From positions 1 through 64,000 of the forward strand of contig QNYK01000079.1 in NCBI GenBank assembly GCA_003973385.1: a stretch of DNA of 64,000 nt, in the 5' to 3' direction. Source of the DNA: Bacillota bacterium. GTDB lineage: Bacteria; Planctomycetota; UBA8108; UBA1146. Shown piece after piece: positions 8,770 through 17,376 of the stretch. The notes beneath the pieces are model-generated. The model saw only the letters and a program-made list of their open reading frames with translations. It made no database searches and was not told the DNA's origin. The position numbers were made by a program, and so were the translations under genes. How positions within the stretch are numbered: the stretch's first letter is position 1; the number at the start of each line of letters is the position of its first letter.

Positions 8770-10268
8770 TGTTGATTCGCACGCGAATTCGACTGCTTGT
8801 CATCATTCTCTTGACTGTCTCCATCGGAGGCGGGATCGCTGCGCTGAGCGTCATCGACGATCTCCAGCTGGCCATCCGGGAGAGCCAGCGCAGTCGCACG
8901 GATCTGGTCGCCATCGGGGAAATTCGCGACTTGCTGCTGATCACCACCGGCGAGATCGCCGACCTCCCGAAGTGGCAAGCCCCTCAGCGGGATCTGTTTT
9001 CCGAAAGGATCGGACGCTGCCAGCAGATCATCACAGACCTCCAGAGGCCTGACATGGAGATCTCCACGCAAGAGAGGCAAGCGATCGAGGCACTGGCCCG
9101 GCCGGTGAAGAATTTCTCCCGAGCTGTGACCAACTCTCTTCGGTACGTGGAGGAGGGACTCGAGGATCGAGCGCTGGAACGAACCCGTAACTGGTTGCGA
9201 GACCATCTGCTCCCCGACATCGGAGAGGCGGTCCGCTCACTGCAGCAGATTCAGCAAGAGAGAGTCGGCCAGATGGAGTCCAGAGCAAGAAGCGCCTCTG
9301 AACTGGTCACGACCTCGTTGAGAATCCTGGGGATCATCATGCTGGCACTGTGCGGAGGTTTCTTCCTGCTGTTGAAGCGCTGGATCATCACTCCCATCGA
9401 AAGGCTCTCCCACGCCGCTCAATTGATCTCGCAGGGACACTACGGGGAGCCCATTCTCGTCTCCTCCGGTGATGAACTGGGCAGTCTTGCGCGCGAGGTG
9501 GAATCGATGTCAAACGACATCGCTCAGTATCAGGAGAGGCTGGTCGACCGGGAACGCCTCGCAGCTGTTGGCGAGATGACAGCCTCAGTGGCTCACAATT
9601 TACGCAATCCCCTCGGCAGTATCCGCGCCCTGGCGCAAGGTTGCCTGCGAAGCGACGACGACGATCTGGTCGAGCCATCACTGCGAACCATGATGGAAAC
9701 TGTAGATCGTGCAGATCGCTGGTTACGAGACCTCCTGCAGGGCTTGAAACCGATTCGACTCGATCGGAAACCCATTTCTGATCTGGGCGATCACCTGTCC
9801 AGAATCTGCGATGCAGTGCAATCCTTCGGACAGAGGCGTCAGGTCGAAATCGCCATCGAGATCAAATCGGAACTTCCCTCTCTGGAAATTGATCTGCGCC
9901 GACTCGAGCAGACGATCATCGTGCTCCTCAACAACGCCATCGAAGCGTCCAGCGCTGGATCCATCGTGTCGCTGGTAGCCAGCACATCTGACCGAGACCT
10001 GATCATCGAAGTGCGAGACGAGGGAACCGGAATGACGGAAGAGGTTCAATCCCGGCTCTTTTCGCCCTATTTCACGACAAAAAAAGGAGGGCTCGGTCTC
10101 GGCCTCTCCCTGACACAAAGAATCATCCACGGCCACGGAGGTCGGATCGATGTGGTATCTTCTCTCGGGGCGGGAAGCACATTGACGGTTGTCATCCCGC
10201 TGGAGCGTGATACGAGCACTGACAAGGACGAAAAGGAAGCCGATGGCGCAGATACTGATCCTCGATGA
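8766..10268 (+). CDS. Membrane-bound HAMP histidine kinase
   Basis: A 500-residue sensor kinase. The start is the ATG that overlaps the preceding stop (ATGA 8766-8769). It has TM1 at about residues 9-28, a periplasmic helical sensor of about 150 residues, TM2 at about 185-203 and a HAMP domain at about 204-258. The phospho-acceptor is His277 in VAHNLRNPL. The ATP-binding domain shows the N box LLNNAIEAS (389-390), the G1 box DEGTGM (418-423) and the G2 box GGLGLGLSL (441-449). The residue after the phospho-accepting His is Asn278, where Glu or Asp is usual. The sensor lacks a recognisable PAS or Cache motif. It overlaps the response regulator gene by 26 nt, which indicates a cognate pair. The signal is unknown; neighbouring surface lipoproteins and the glycan cluster suggest envelope state. 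Confidence 0.93.
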   Translation: MMLIRTRIRLLVIILLTVSIGGGIAALSVIDDLQLAIRESQRSRTDLVAIGEIRDLLLITTGEIADLPKWQAPQRDLFSERIGRCQQIITDLQRPDMEISTQERQAIEALARPVKNFSRAVTNSLRYVEEGLEDRALERTRNWLRDHLLPDIGEAVRSLQQIQQERVGQMESRARSASELVTTSLRILGIIMLALCGGFFLLLKRWIITPIERLSHAAQLISQGHYGEPILVSSGDELGSLAREVESMSNDIAQYQERLVDRERLAAVGEMTASVAHNLRNPLGSIRALAQGCLRSDDDDLVEPSLRTMMETVDRADRWLRDLLQGLKPIRLDRKPISDLGDHLSRICDAVQSFGQRRQVEIAIEIKSELPSLEIDLRRLEQTIIVLLNNAIEASSAGSIVSLVASTSDRDLIIEVRDEGTGMTEEVQSRLFSPYFTTKKGGLGLGLSLTQRIIHGHGGRIDVVSSLGAGSTLTVVIPLERDTSTDKDEKEADGADTDPR

Positions 10269-11640
10269 CGAACTGCCACTGCTCCAGTCACTGACTCTCG
10301 AACTGGGTCGCGGGGGCCATGTCTCTCTCCCCGCCGAGACTGGCGCTGAAGCGATGCGAATTCTCGACACTCAGTCGATCGACATGGCAATCCTCGATGT
10401 TCAGTTGCCGGACATCTCGGGACTCGATGTCCTGCGAAAGATCCGAGAGGAGATGCCAGAGGTCCCGGTTCTGATGGTGACTGCATACGCATCGGTCGAC
10501 AGTGCCGTCGAAGCGATGAAAGAGGGAGCCCTCGATTACCTGGAAAAGCCACTGGACCTGGAAGAACTGCACCTCGTCGTAGAACGCGAACTGGGCAATG
10601 CAGACCTCAGACGTCTCGCAGAGGTCAGTGAAAGAGCATCGGCACTGACGGTGGATAGCCAGATCATCGGTAGGTGTCCCCAGCTGCTCGAAGTTCTGTC
10701 GGTGATCGAACAGATCTCAAGCATCCAGGTCGATAGTGCTGCGGAACTTCCAACCGTGCTGATCGGAGGAGAAACCGGGTCCGGCAAGGACTTGCTGGCT
10801 CGATTCATCCACGATTCGGGCAGCCTATCCCGTGCGTCCTTCCTGCAGATCAACATGAGCGGACTACCGATGTCGCTGATCGAAAGCGAGTTGTTTGGCC
10901 ATGAGAAGGGTGCATTCACCGGTGCCACCAAGACCAAGCAGGGGCTATTCGAGGTGGCTGCGGGCGGTACCATCTTCCTCGATGAGATCGGCGATATGCC
11001 GCTGGATATGCAGACGAAACTTCTCAATGTACTCGAATCAAAGACGGTTCGCCGGGTCGGAGGCACCCGCGTACACCAGGCCGATGTTCGCATCATCGGT
11101 GCGACCAACCAGAACCTGGAACAGGCCGCATTGGATGGAGATTTCCGATCAGATCTCTACTACCGCCTCAAGGTAGTATCGCTGCAACTTCCACCGCTGC
11201 GAGATCGGGGTGGCGATATCGATCTGCTGATCGATCACTTCTTCGAGCGATATCAACAGAAGTACCGGAAACCCGATCTCCGGATGACCGATGACGTGCG
11301 GACTGAACTGAATCGGTACTCCTGGCCAGGAAATATCAGGGAACTGGCACATACCATCGAGCGGATGGTGCTCATCTCATCGACTGAGAACGTCGCATCG
11401 CCCCATCTCGGTGGGCAGCGACCATCCAACGCCTCCTTCAGCGCAGCCCCGATGAGGGTCGAGGAGATACTATTCAACTTCGATGCCGGGGATTGCACGC
11501 TCGAGGAGGTGGAGCGCCGATTACTGGAGCAGGCTCTCAAGCACACCGATGGGAATGTATCAGAGGTCGCTCGACTGCTCGGGCTGACTCGAGGAGCTCT
11601 GCGCCACAAACTCGACAAGCGAGGGCTGTCTCCCAGCTGA
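10243..11640 (+). CDS. NtrC-family sigma-54-dependent response regulator
   Basis: A 465-residue activator starting at the ATG before AQILILDDE, inside the kinase gene. The receiver domain has the acidic pair Asp8/Asp9, phospho-acceptor Asp52 and Lys102. The AAA+ domain has Walker A GGETGSGKD (175-183), the sigma-54 contact loop GAFTGA (223-228) and Walker B FLDEIGDMP. A C-terminal Fis-type helix-turn-helix ends with VARLLGLTRGALRHKL. Proteins of this class hydrolyse ATP to open promoters held by RNA polymerase with sigma-54. The expected targets are the neighbouring lipoproteins or the glycan cluster that begins 275 bp downstream, but I did not find a convincing -24/-12 element. Confidence 0.95.
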   Translation: MAQILILDDELPLLQSLTLELGRGGHVSLPAETGAEAMRILDTQSIDMAILDVQLPDISGLDVLRKIREEMPEVPVLMVTAYASVDSAVEAMKEGALDYLEKPLDLEELHLVVERELGNADLRRLAEVSERASALTVDSQIIGRCPQLLEVLSVIEQISSIQVDSAAELPTVLIGGETGSGKDLLARFIHDSGSLSRASFLQINMSGLPMSLIESELFGHEKGAFTGATKTKQGLFEVAAGGTIFLDEIGDMPLDMQTKLLNVLESKTVRRVGGTRVHQADVRIIGATNQNLEQAALDGDFRSDLYYRLKVVSLQLPPLRDRGGDIDLLIDHFFERYQQKYRKPDLRMTDDVRTELNRYSWPGNIRELAHTIERMVLISSTENVASPHLGGQRPSNASFSAAPMRVEEILFNFDAGDCTLEEVERRLLEQALKHTDGNVSEVARLLGLTRGALRHKLDKRGLSPS

Positions 11641-11915
11641 TCGGGACCTCTTCCTTGACCTGGCCAACTTGCGCCAACCTGCTGGCTCCATGCAGCCAGA
11701 CGATTCGACGACCCCCACCCATCGGCCACATTCCGCCACGATGGCTCCTATCAGCCACACCATCACCCCATCCATGCTTCCATAAGTTCTTACATGGTAA
11801 TGTGTTAGAGACCAATATCGACAGATCTTGACTATTAGTATACATTCAAACTCCGTGGCCCGTCATTTGCTGACATCGAAGCAGATCCTGGAACTCCTGG
11901 AGGGGAAATCCTCGA
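11641..11915. promoter_or_regulatory. Presumed promoter region of the glycan cluster
   Basis: This 275-bp spacer separates the two-component genes from the glycosyltransferase cluster. A 6-bp inverted repeat (CTGGCT 11682-11687, AGCCAG 11694-11699) follows the regulator stop but has no T-run, so it is a poor terminator. From about 11780 the sequence becomes AT-richer than its surroundings, as expected for a promoter; a TTGACT at 11828-11833 has no well-spaced -10 box. A GGAGGGG ribosome site lies upstream of the ATG at 11916. Confidence 0.35.
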
Positions 11916-13187
11916 ATGGACCGCTCGAACGCTCGAACAGACAAGGTCGATGCTGCCAAGTTTCGAATCGCCTTCTATAGCCATGACGGCTATGGACTGG
12001 GCCATTTCCGACGCTCATTGTTGCTGGCTCAGAAGGCCCAGGAGCATCTCGGAGGACTCGAGATCATGATCGTGACCGGCTCGTCGCGGGCTTATTTCTT
12101 CGATCTTCCCCCCGATACCCAGATCGTCACCCTCGATACCGTCACCAAGGATAGGGATGGCAATTACACGCCCAGAAACGACCTGATGACACTCACCGAG
12201 ACATTGTCGCGCCGGCGAAAGACTCTCAGACGATCTCTGACTGGATTCAATCCGGACCTTCTCGTCGTAGACCATGTCCCTACCGGTCTTCGTGGAGAAT
12301 TGCTGCCGCTGCTGGCAGACCTCAAGGCCCGGGGAACACGACTTACCATCGGATTGCGAGATATCATCGACGAAGGTCCGCTGGTCAAGAATAGTTGGAT
12401 CAAGGATGGCTGTTCTCAACTGATCGAACATCTCTACGATCACATCTGGGTTTACGGCAATCAAAACGTGTTTGACCTGGGGAAACTCTACGGCCTGAGT
12501 TCCAGCGCATGTGAACGAATCGAGTACCTCGGGTATTTGCGCAGATCGGTACATATGGTCGGGCCCAAAGAAACTGCCAGTACTTCAATTCAAGTTCCTA
12601 GTGCCCTGAAACGAATCGTCTGTGTCTCCGGGGGAGGCGAGGACGGCTACCCCATTGGATCGACCTTTCTCGAAACACTTGAACTCTATCCCCACAAGTT
12701 GGAAGGGACCCTCATCACGGGTCCATTCATGTCTCGAGCAGATTCTCAATCGCTGGCCAGCAGATTCGGATCGATCAGTAACCTCCAGGTGCTACGTTTC
12801 ACGACCCATCTCGAGCAGCACATCAACTCCGCCGATCTGATCGTCACCATGGGCGGTTACAACGCCATGATGGAAGCGATATCGACCAGGAAGCCGACGG
12901 TCGTGATACCCAGGGTCTTCCCGCGCAAGGAACAGTGGTTGAGAGCTTCGCTCTTCGCCAGCAGAGGTTTGGTCCGCTGCCTCCACCCCGATGACCTGAC
13001 CACTGCGTCTCTCTTCAGCGAGATCAAGGATGCTCTGTCGAGTCCTCCCCCTCCAACTCCTGAGGAGCGAGGACTCAGCATGAATGGTGTGGGCAACTTC
13101 CTCTCCAGGGTTGAGAAAATACGTCAGCAATTCTTCCAGTTGAGAAAGGTCCATCCCGTTGCCAAATCAGATCTCATCGGAGCCTGA
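11916..13187 (+). CDS. MurG-like (GT-B fold) glycosyltransferase
   Basis: A 423-residue cytoplasmic protein. The N-terminus FYSHDGYGLGHFRRSLLLA has the glycine-rich 'GxGHxxR' loop of GT28/MurG-type enzymes. The C-terminal half contains VSGGGEDGY and VTMGGYNAMMEA, matching the donor-binding half of this fold, and the family of predicted glycosyltransferases in COG4671. It probably transfers a sugar from a nucleotide-sugar donor to a lipid or glycan acceptor. It is first in a row of eight same-strand genes and overlaps the next by 29 nt, so it opens the operon. Donor and acceptor cannot be read from sequence. Confidence 0.8.
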   Translation: MDRSNARTDKVDAAKFRIAFYSHDGYGLGHFRRSLLLAQKAQEHLGGLEIMIVTGSSRAYFFDLPPDTQIVTLDTVTKDRDGNYTPRNDLMTLTETLSRRRKTLRRSLTGFNPDLLVVDHVPTGLRGELLPLLADLKARGTRLTIGLRDIIDEGPLVKNSWIKDGCSQLIEHLYDHIWVYGNQNVFDLGKLYGLSSSACERIEYLGYLRRSVHMVGPKETASTSIQVPSALKRIVCVSGGGEDGYPIGSTFLETLELYPHKLEGTLITGPFMSRADSQSLASRFGSISNLQVLRFTTHLEQHINSADLIVTMGGYNAMMEAISTRKPTVVIPRVFPRKEQWLRASLFASRGLVRCLHPDDLTTASLFSEIKDALSSPPPPTPEERGLSMNGVGNFLSRVEKIRQQFFQLRKVHPVAKSDLIGA

Positions 13188-14418
13188 GCAAGTACTACAC
13201 GTCGCCTACTTGCTGAAGATGTTTCCGCGCCTATCTGAGACTTTCATTCTCAATGAAGTGCTTGAACTGGAGCGCCAGGGAGTCCATGTCGATGTTTTCA
13301 GCCTGATGGCTCCTGGAGATGGTCGCTTCCACGGTAGTATCAGCCAGTTGAAACTCACCATTCAATACACACCCAGAGAAAAACCTGAATCGTTGTGGCG
13401 CAAGATCTGGCAACTGGAACCAGGGTTGGCGCCTCCCATGGATCGCTGGGAAGCTGCTGTGGAGTTCATCCAACGGCACCAGATTCCAAAAGATCTCGAT
13501 ATGTTGTTGAGAGCATTGATCATCGGAGCAAAGGCGAAGTCAGCGGGTGTGCAACACTTCCATGCCCACTTCGCGACGATTTCCACCCGAATGGCTGCAC
13601 TGGTGAACATCCTCTACGGCACTCCCTTCTCCTTCACCTGTCACGCGAAGGACATCTTCAGAGAAACCGTCGACAGGGTGCTATTTCGAGATCTTGTAGA
13701 CCTCTCTTCCTTCGCCATCACCGTCAGCGAATTCAATCGGAATTACATCATTGAAAACACTCCGGGAGTTGATCCAGAAAAGGTGATACGGCTCTACAAC
13801 GGCATCGACCTGGACTTCTTCTCTCCCTCCGAGACGGTACCGAGTAGCGACCCGATCAAGATCATCAGTGTCGGACGGCTCGTCCCCAAGAAGGGGTTCG
13901 ACCACCTACTGAATGCTCTGGCAATCCTCAAGAACAAGGGGTTTCGCTTCAAGACCACCATCGTGGGAGATGGAGACGAGGAAGAACGCCTCCATGAGAT
14001 GAGTCGACAATTGCAACTCGATGCTGATGTTGAATTCACCGGGGCCTTGCCCATCGAGGAGGTGAACAGACTCTGCTCCATGTCATCCCTGATGGCACTG
14101 GGATGCGTACCTGACAGCGATGGCAACATGGACGCATTGCCGACTGTACTGCTGGAAGCGCTTGGCCTTGATCTTCCCATCGTCACCACCACCCTCACGG
14201 GATGCCCTGAAATCGTCGGCGACGATGCGGGCCTGTTGGTCGAGCCCGCAAATCCCGAAGCGCTGGCCGATGCCATCGAGACGGTGACTGAAAAGATCCG
14301 AAGCGGTGATCTGGTCAAGGGAACCGCCCGAAAACGAGCGCAACGGTTGTTCGACCTCACCACCAATGTTGCAACTCTGCGTGGCTATTTCGAGCAGAGT
14401 CTGGCTTCAGATCGCTAG
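13159..14418 (+). CDS. GT4-family glycosyltransferase
   Basis: A 419-residue GT-B enzyme. The N-terminal phrase LLKMFPRLSETFILNEV is characteristic of exopolysaccharide/colanic-acid type GT4 enzymes (WcaL/AmsK-like). The C-terminal domain carries the donor-site segments ISVGRLVPKKGFDHLLNAL, VGDGDEEERL and VLLEALGLDLPIV with the E-x7-E arrangement. It overlaps the preceding gene by 29 nt and lies 10 bp before the next. It likely adds one sugar during assembly of a surface glycan; sugar specificity is unknown. Confidence 0.88.
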   Translation: MPNQISSEPEQVLHVAYLLKMFPRLSETFILNEVLELERQGVHVDVFSLMAPGDGRFHGSISQLKLTIQYTPREKPESLWRKIWQLEPGLAPPMDRWEAAVEFIQRHQIPKDLDMLLRALIIGAKAKSAGVQHFHAHFATISTRMAALVNILYGTPFSFTCHAKDIFRETVDRVLFRDLVDLSSFAITVSEFNRNYIIENTPGVDPEKVIRLYNGIDLDFFSPSETVPSSDPIKIISVGRLVPKKGFDHLLNALAILKNKGFRFKTTIVGDGDEEERLHEMSRQLQLDADVEFTGALPIEEVNRLCSMSSLMALGCVPDSDGNMDALPTVLLEALGLDLPIVTTTLTGCPEIVGDDAGLLVEPANPEALADAIETVTEKIRSGDLVKGTARKRAQRLFDLTTNVATLRGYFEQSLASDR

Positions 14419-14428
14419 GACCAGATCA

Positions 14429-15580
14429 ATGAAACGCTTCTGCTACATCTGCGCAGACAAGGGGGTCCCTCTTCCAGGCACCAAGGGGGCTTCTGTACAT
14501 GTCGCTTCCCTCTGTGAAGCATTCAACAGCCATGGCCTTGTCGGCGAAATACACACTGTACGAGGCGAATCGGATGCTCTATGCGGCAATCCACTCAAGC
14601 CGATTGACCTTCCTCCTCGGCGCAAACACAAATCCCTGGAGGACAGAGAGAACCGTCTGTTTCTTGCCAGGGTCGATCAAATCTCGGTCGTCCCCGACTT
14701 CATCTACGAGCGCTACAGTTTGTGGCATTCAGGTGGAGTATACCAGGCGAGGAAGTTGGGCATTCCGTTCATCCTTGAGGTGAACAGTCCGCTTCCGCTG
14801 GAAACCAGGAAATTTCGCAAACTTGCCAATGAGAGCCTCGCCGATGGTATGGCCAGGTTGCTGATGCGTGAGGCAGATGGAATCGTTTGTGTTTCCGATG
14901 AGGTCGCCGAGTGGGTGATCTCGGAACGCCTTCATTCCAGAGGAGTGAAGGTGATTCCGAATGGAGTCGATGAGCAGAAATTTCAACCCGATGCAAAAAT
15001 TCGCCCACCGACCCTTCCACCTCAAGGGACACCACTGATCGGATTCACGAGTACATTCAGACCGTGGCATGGTATCGAGGATCTGCTGGAGGCATTTCGC
15101 ATCCTGGTGGAGGATCTGAACTCGCCTGCTCATCTGGTCTGTATCGGAGATGGGCCGGCTCGTGGAGATTTCCTGAAGCACGCCGAGCAACTCGAAATCG
15201 CCGATCGGATCCATGCCCCCGGCAAACTCAATCACGAGGATGTTGGCGATTGGCTGGCCAGTTGCGATGTTGCCGTCGCACCCTATCCGGAGATGAGTGA
15301 GTTCTGGTTCTCACCGTTGAAGATTTTCGAGTATTTCGGATGCGGCCTCCCCGTTGTCGGATCGGATGTCGGGCAGATCAGCGATTTGCTCGCTTCAGGC
15401 CGCGGCCATCTGGTGGCTGTTGGCGACCTTCAAGCGATGTCCAGCAGAATCCACTCTCTGCTCAGCGATCCTGAGGATGCGAGAAAGACAGGGGATCGTG
15501 CTCGTCGATGGGTGCTGAAGAACGCGACCTGGAAAATACGGGCGAAGGAAATCCTCGACCTGGTGGAGGGTGTCCGGTGA
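14429..15580 (+). CDS. GT4-family glycosyltransferase
   Basis: A 383-residue GT-B glycosyltransferase. The start is the ATG at 14429 (KRFCYICADKGVPLPGTKG), which places the N-terminal 'G.KGASVHV' acceptor loop correctly; the frame stays open further upstream but overlaps the previous gene. The donor domain contains GFTSTFRPWHGIEDLLEA, CIGDGPARGD and the FEYFGCGLPVVGSDVG motif. It is the third transferase of the cluster, and its stop overlaps the GTG start of the ABC exporter. Confidence 0.87.
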   Translation: MKRFCYICADKGVPLPGTKGASVHVASLCEAFNSHGLVGEIHTVRGESDALCGNPLKPIDLPPRRKHKSLEDRENRLFLARVDQISVVPDFIYERYSLWHSGGVYQARKLGIPFILEVNSPLPLETRKFRKLANESLADGMARLLMREADGIVCVSDEVAEWVISERLHSRGVKVIPNGVDEQKFQPDAKIRPPTLPPQGTPLIGFTSTFRPWHGIEDLLEAFRILVEDLNSPAHLVCIGDGPARGDFLKHAEQLEIADRIHAPGKLNHEDVGDWLASCDVAVAPYPEMSEFWFSPLKIFEYFGCGLPVVGSDVGQISDLLASGRGHLVAVGDLQAMSSRIHSLLSDPEDARKTGDRARRWVLKNATWKIRAKEILDLVEGVR

Positions 15581-17376
15581 AGCCTGCTACAACGCTGAGG
15601 AAAGGACTGCAGGACTGGAGAACCATCACCGGAAAACACGGTGATCTGATCCGAGACCAGTCGCCATTGCTGGCACTGTCAGGCGGCGCGCTGCTTGTTG
15701 AGATTCTGTTTGCTCTGGTCGGCCCGTGGCCGATCAGATATGTGTTTGACGGCCTTCTCATTCCTCAAGAAGGTAGCACCATCCTGTTCGTACCTCCTGG
15801 TTGGCCACAGGAGCAACCTCTGGCCTTTCTGGGAATCGTCAGCGCAGCAGTTCTGCTGATCGCCACCGGTCAAGGTATCTTTGGTTACTTCCGTACCGTG
15901 ACCAGTGCCATGGCGGGCCAGCGCATGGTGATGAAACTGAGGAAACGATTTTATTCCCAGCTACTTCACCTGTCTCTTCGGTTCCATAGAGAACAGAAAC
16001 TGGGAGATCTGCTGGTGAGAATCACCGGGGATGTTCCGATGTTGAGGGACGTTCTCTCAACGGAACTCGTCGACATTTCTGGTCGTGCCATCCAGGCAAT
16101 CGCAACGCTCTCCCTGATGTTCTGGATCGACCCCGAACTGGCAGTGATCTCGCTGGTCGTGCTGATGGCTGTCTCCATCCTGTCTCGTTTCTTCAGCCTC
16201 CGAATCACCAAGGTTGCCAAGAAGCAGCGTGAGTTCGAGGGAGAAATCGCCTTCACCACTGGAGAAGGTCTGACCGCACTTCAACTGGTCAAATCCCTCG
16301 GGCGAGAAGAAGAGATGACTCGACGCTTTGCTCGAAAAAACCGATCTTCTCTGAGACAAGGAGTTCGGGCCACCCGCCTGCAAGCTTCGCTTTCTCGATG
16401 GACAGAGTTGATCTTCGCGGGAGGCCTTTCAGTGGTGCTGCTCGCCGGTGCTTGGCGAGTCCATCAAAGTTCTGGCATGACACCTGGGATCCTGCTGGTC
16501 TTCATCTCCTATGTCAGGTCTCTCCAGAAACCTCTCAGGCGCGCCTCTCGACTGGCGGGCAAGATCGGCAAGGCTTCAGCCTGCGCCATCAGGATTGCAG
16601 AGGTTCTGGAGGTAGAACCGGAAGAGAAGGATCTTCCCGGGGCTGTCGCAGCGCCACCATTGAAAGGCAAGATCGAGTTCCAGGATGTTCATTTCGACTA
16701 TCGAGTAGCCGTTGATCCACAACAACTGGAGAATCCCCCTGCAGCACTGAAAGGCATCCAGTTGCAGATTCCCCAGGGTCAGCACCTTGTGATCCTGGGA
16801 CACAACGGAGCAGGCAAGAGCACGCTCTGCAATCTGCTGCTGAGGCTTTACGAGCCAGGCCAGGGAAGAATCCTGATCGATGATCATGAGGTCACCGACT
16901 GGACGATCCGTAGCATCCGGGATCAGATTTCGGTGGTCCTGCAGGACAGTCTGGTGCTCGCCGGGTCAGTTCGCGACAACCTGTTATTTCACAATCCCGA
17001 TGCATCCGAGGAGCAGATGGTCGCTGCTCTTAACGAAGCTGGCTGCCAGTTCCTTCTCCAGCACCCCGACAAACTCGATCGCATCCTCGCCGAAGGTGGA
17101 CGCGATCTCTCCGGAGGTGAGCGCCGGCGGCTCGCCCTGGCCAGTGCATTGCTCCGCGACACTCCGATAGTCATCCTGGATGAGCCGACAACGGGAATAG
17201 ACCCCGAAACGAGTGCTGATCTGAGAAAACGGCTCCCCAGATTATTGAAAAACAAAACTCTGATCCTGATCACGCACGACGAGTTGCTTGCGAGTATCTT
17301 TGACCGACAGATCGTGATGGAAGGCGGGACCATCGTTGAACAGACAGGTCCAACGGGCACCGGGGGGACGCGATGA
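15577..17376 (+). CDS. ABC exporter half-transporter (MsbA-like membrane domain plus ATPase)
   Basis: With GTG at 15577 (in a GTGA overlap with the upstream stop) the protein is 599 residues. The membrane domain spans about residues 1-330. The ATPase has Walker A GHNGAGKST (408-416), signature LSGGERRRL (from 511), Walker B VILDEPTTG (Asp535, Glu536) and an H-loop ITHDE. This is the exporter layout of lipid and lipid-linked-glycan flippases and of peptide or drug exporters; it should function as a dimer in the inner membrane. Its place between three glycosyltransferases and an outer-membrane-type barrel argues for moving a glycolipid or glycan across the inner membrane. An earlier ATG at 15508 would add 23 residues, but the overlap start is more typical of this region. 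Confidence 0.9.
   Translation: MKPATTLRKGLQDWRTITGKHGDLIRDQSPLLALSGGALLVEILFALVGPWPIRYVFDGLLIPQEGSTILFVPPGWPQEQPLAFLGIVSAAVLLIATGQGIFGYFRTVTSAMAGQRMVMKLRKRFYSQLLHLSLRFHREQKLGDLLVRITGDVPMLRDVLSTELVDISGRAIQAIATLSLMFWIDPELAVISLVVLMAVSILSRFFSLRITKVAKKQREFEGEIAFTTGEGLTALQLVKSLGREEEMTRRFARKNRSSLRQGVRATRLQASLSRWTELIFAGGLSVVLLAGAWRVHQSSGMTPGILLVFISYVRSLQKPLRRASRLAGKIGKASACAIRIAEVLEVEPEEKDLPGAVAAPPLKGKIEFQDVHFDYRVAVDPQQLENPPAALKGIQLQIPQGQHLVILGHNGAGKSTLCNLLLRLYEPGQGRILIDDHEVTDWTIRSIRDQISVVLQDSLVLAGSVRDNLLFHNPDASEEQMVAALNEAGCQFLLQHPDKLDRILAEGGRDLSGGERRRLALASALLRDTPIVILDEPTTGIDPETSADLRKRLPRLLKNKTLILITHDELLASIFDRQIVMEGGTIVEQTGPTGTGGTR

Noticed and set aside
7519-9206. Two overlapping minus-strand frames of about 340 codons
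   Set aside because: They are antisense to the beta-helix lipoprotein and the histidine kinase, with no recognisable domains.
11682-11699. Hairpin CTGGCT-6-AGCCAG after the response regulator gene as a terminator
   Set aside because: The stem is only 6 bp and no T-run follows, so intrinsic termination is not supported.
11828-11846. TTGACT with a nearby TACATT as a sigma-70 promoter
   Set aside because: The spacing is only 7 bases, far from the required 16-18.
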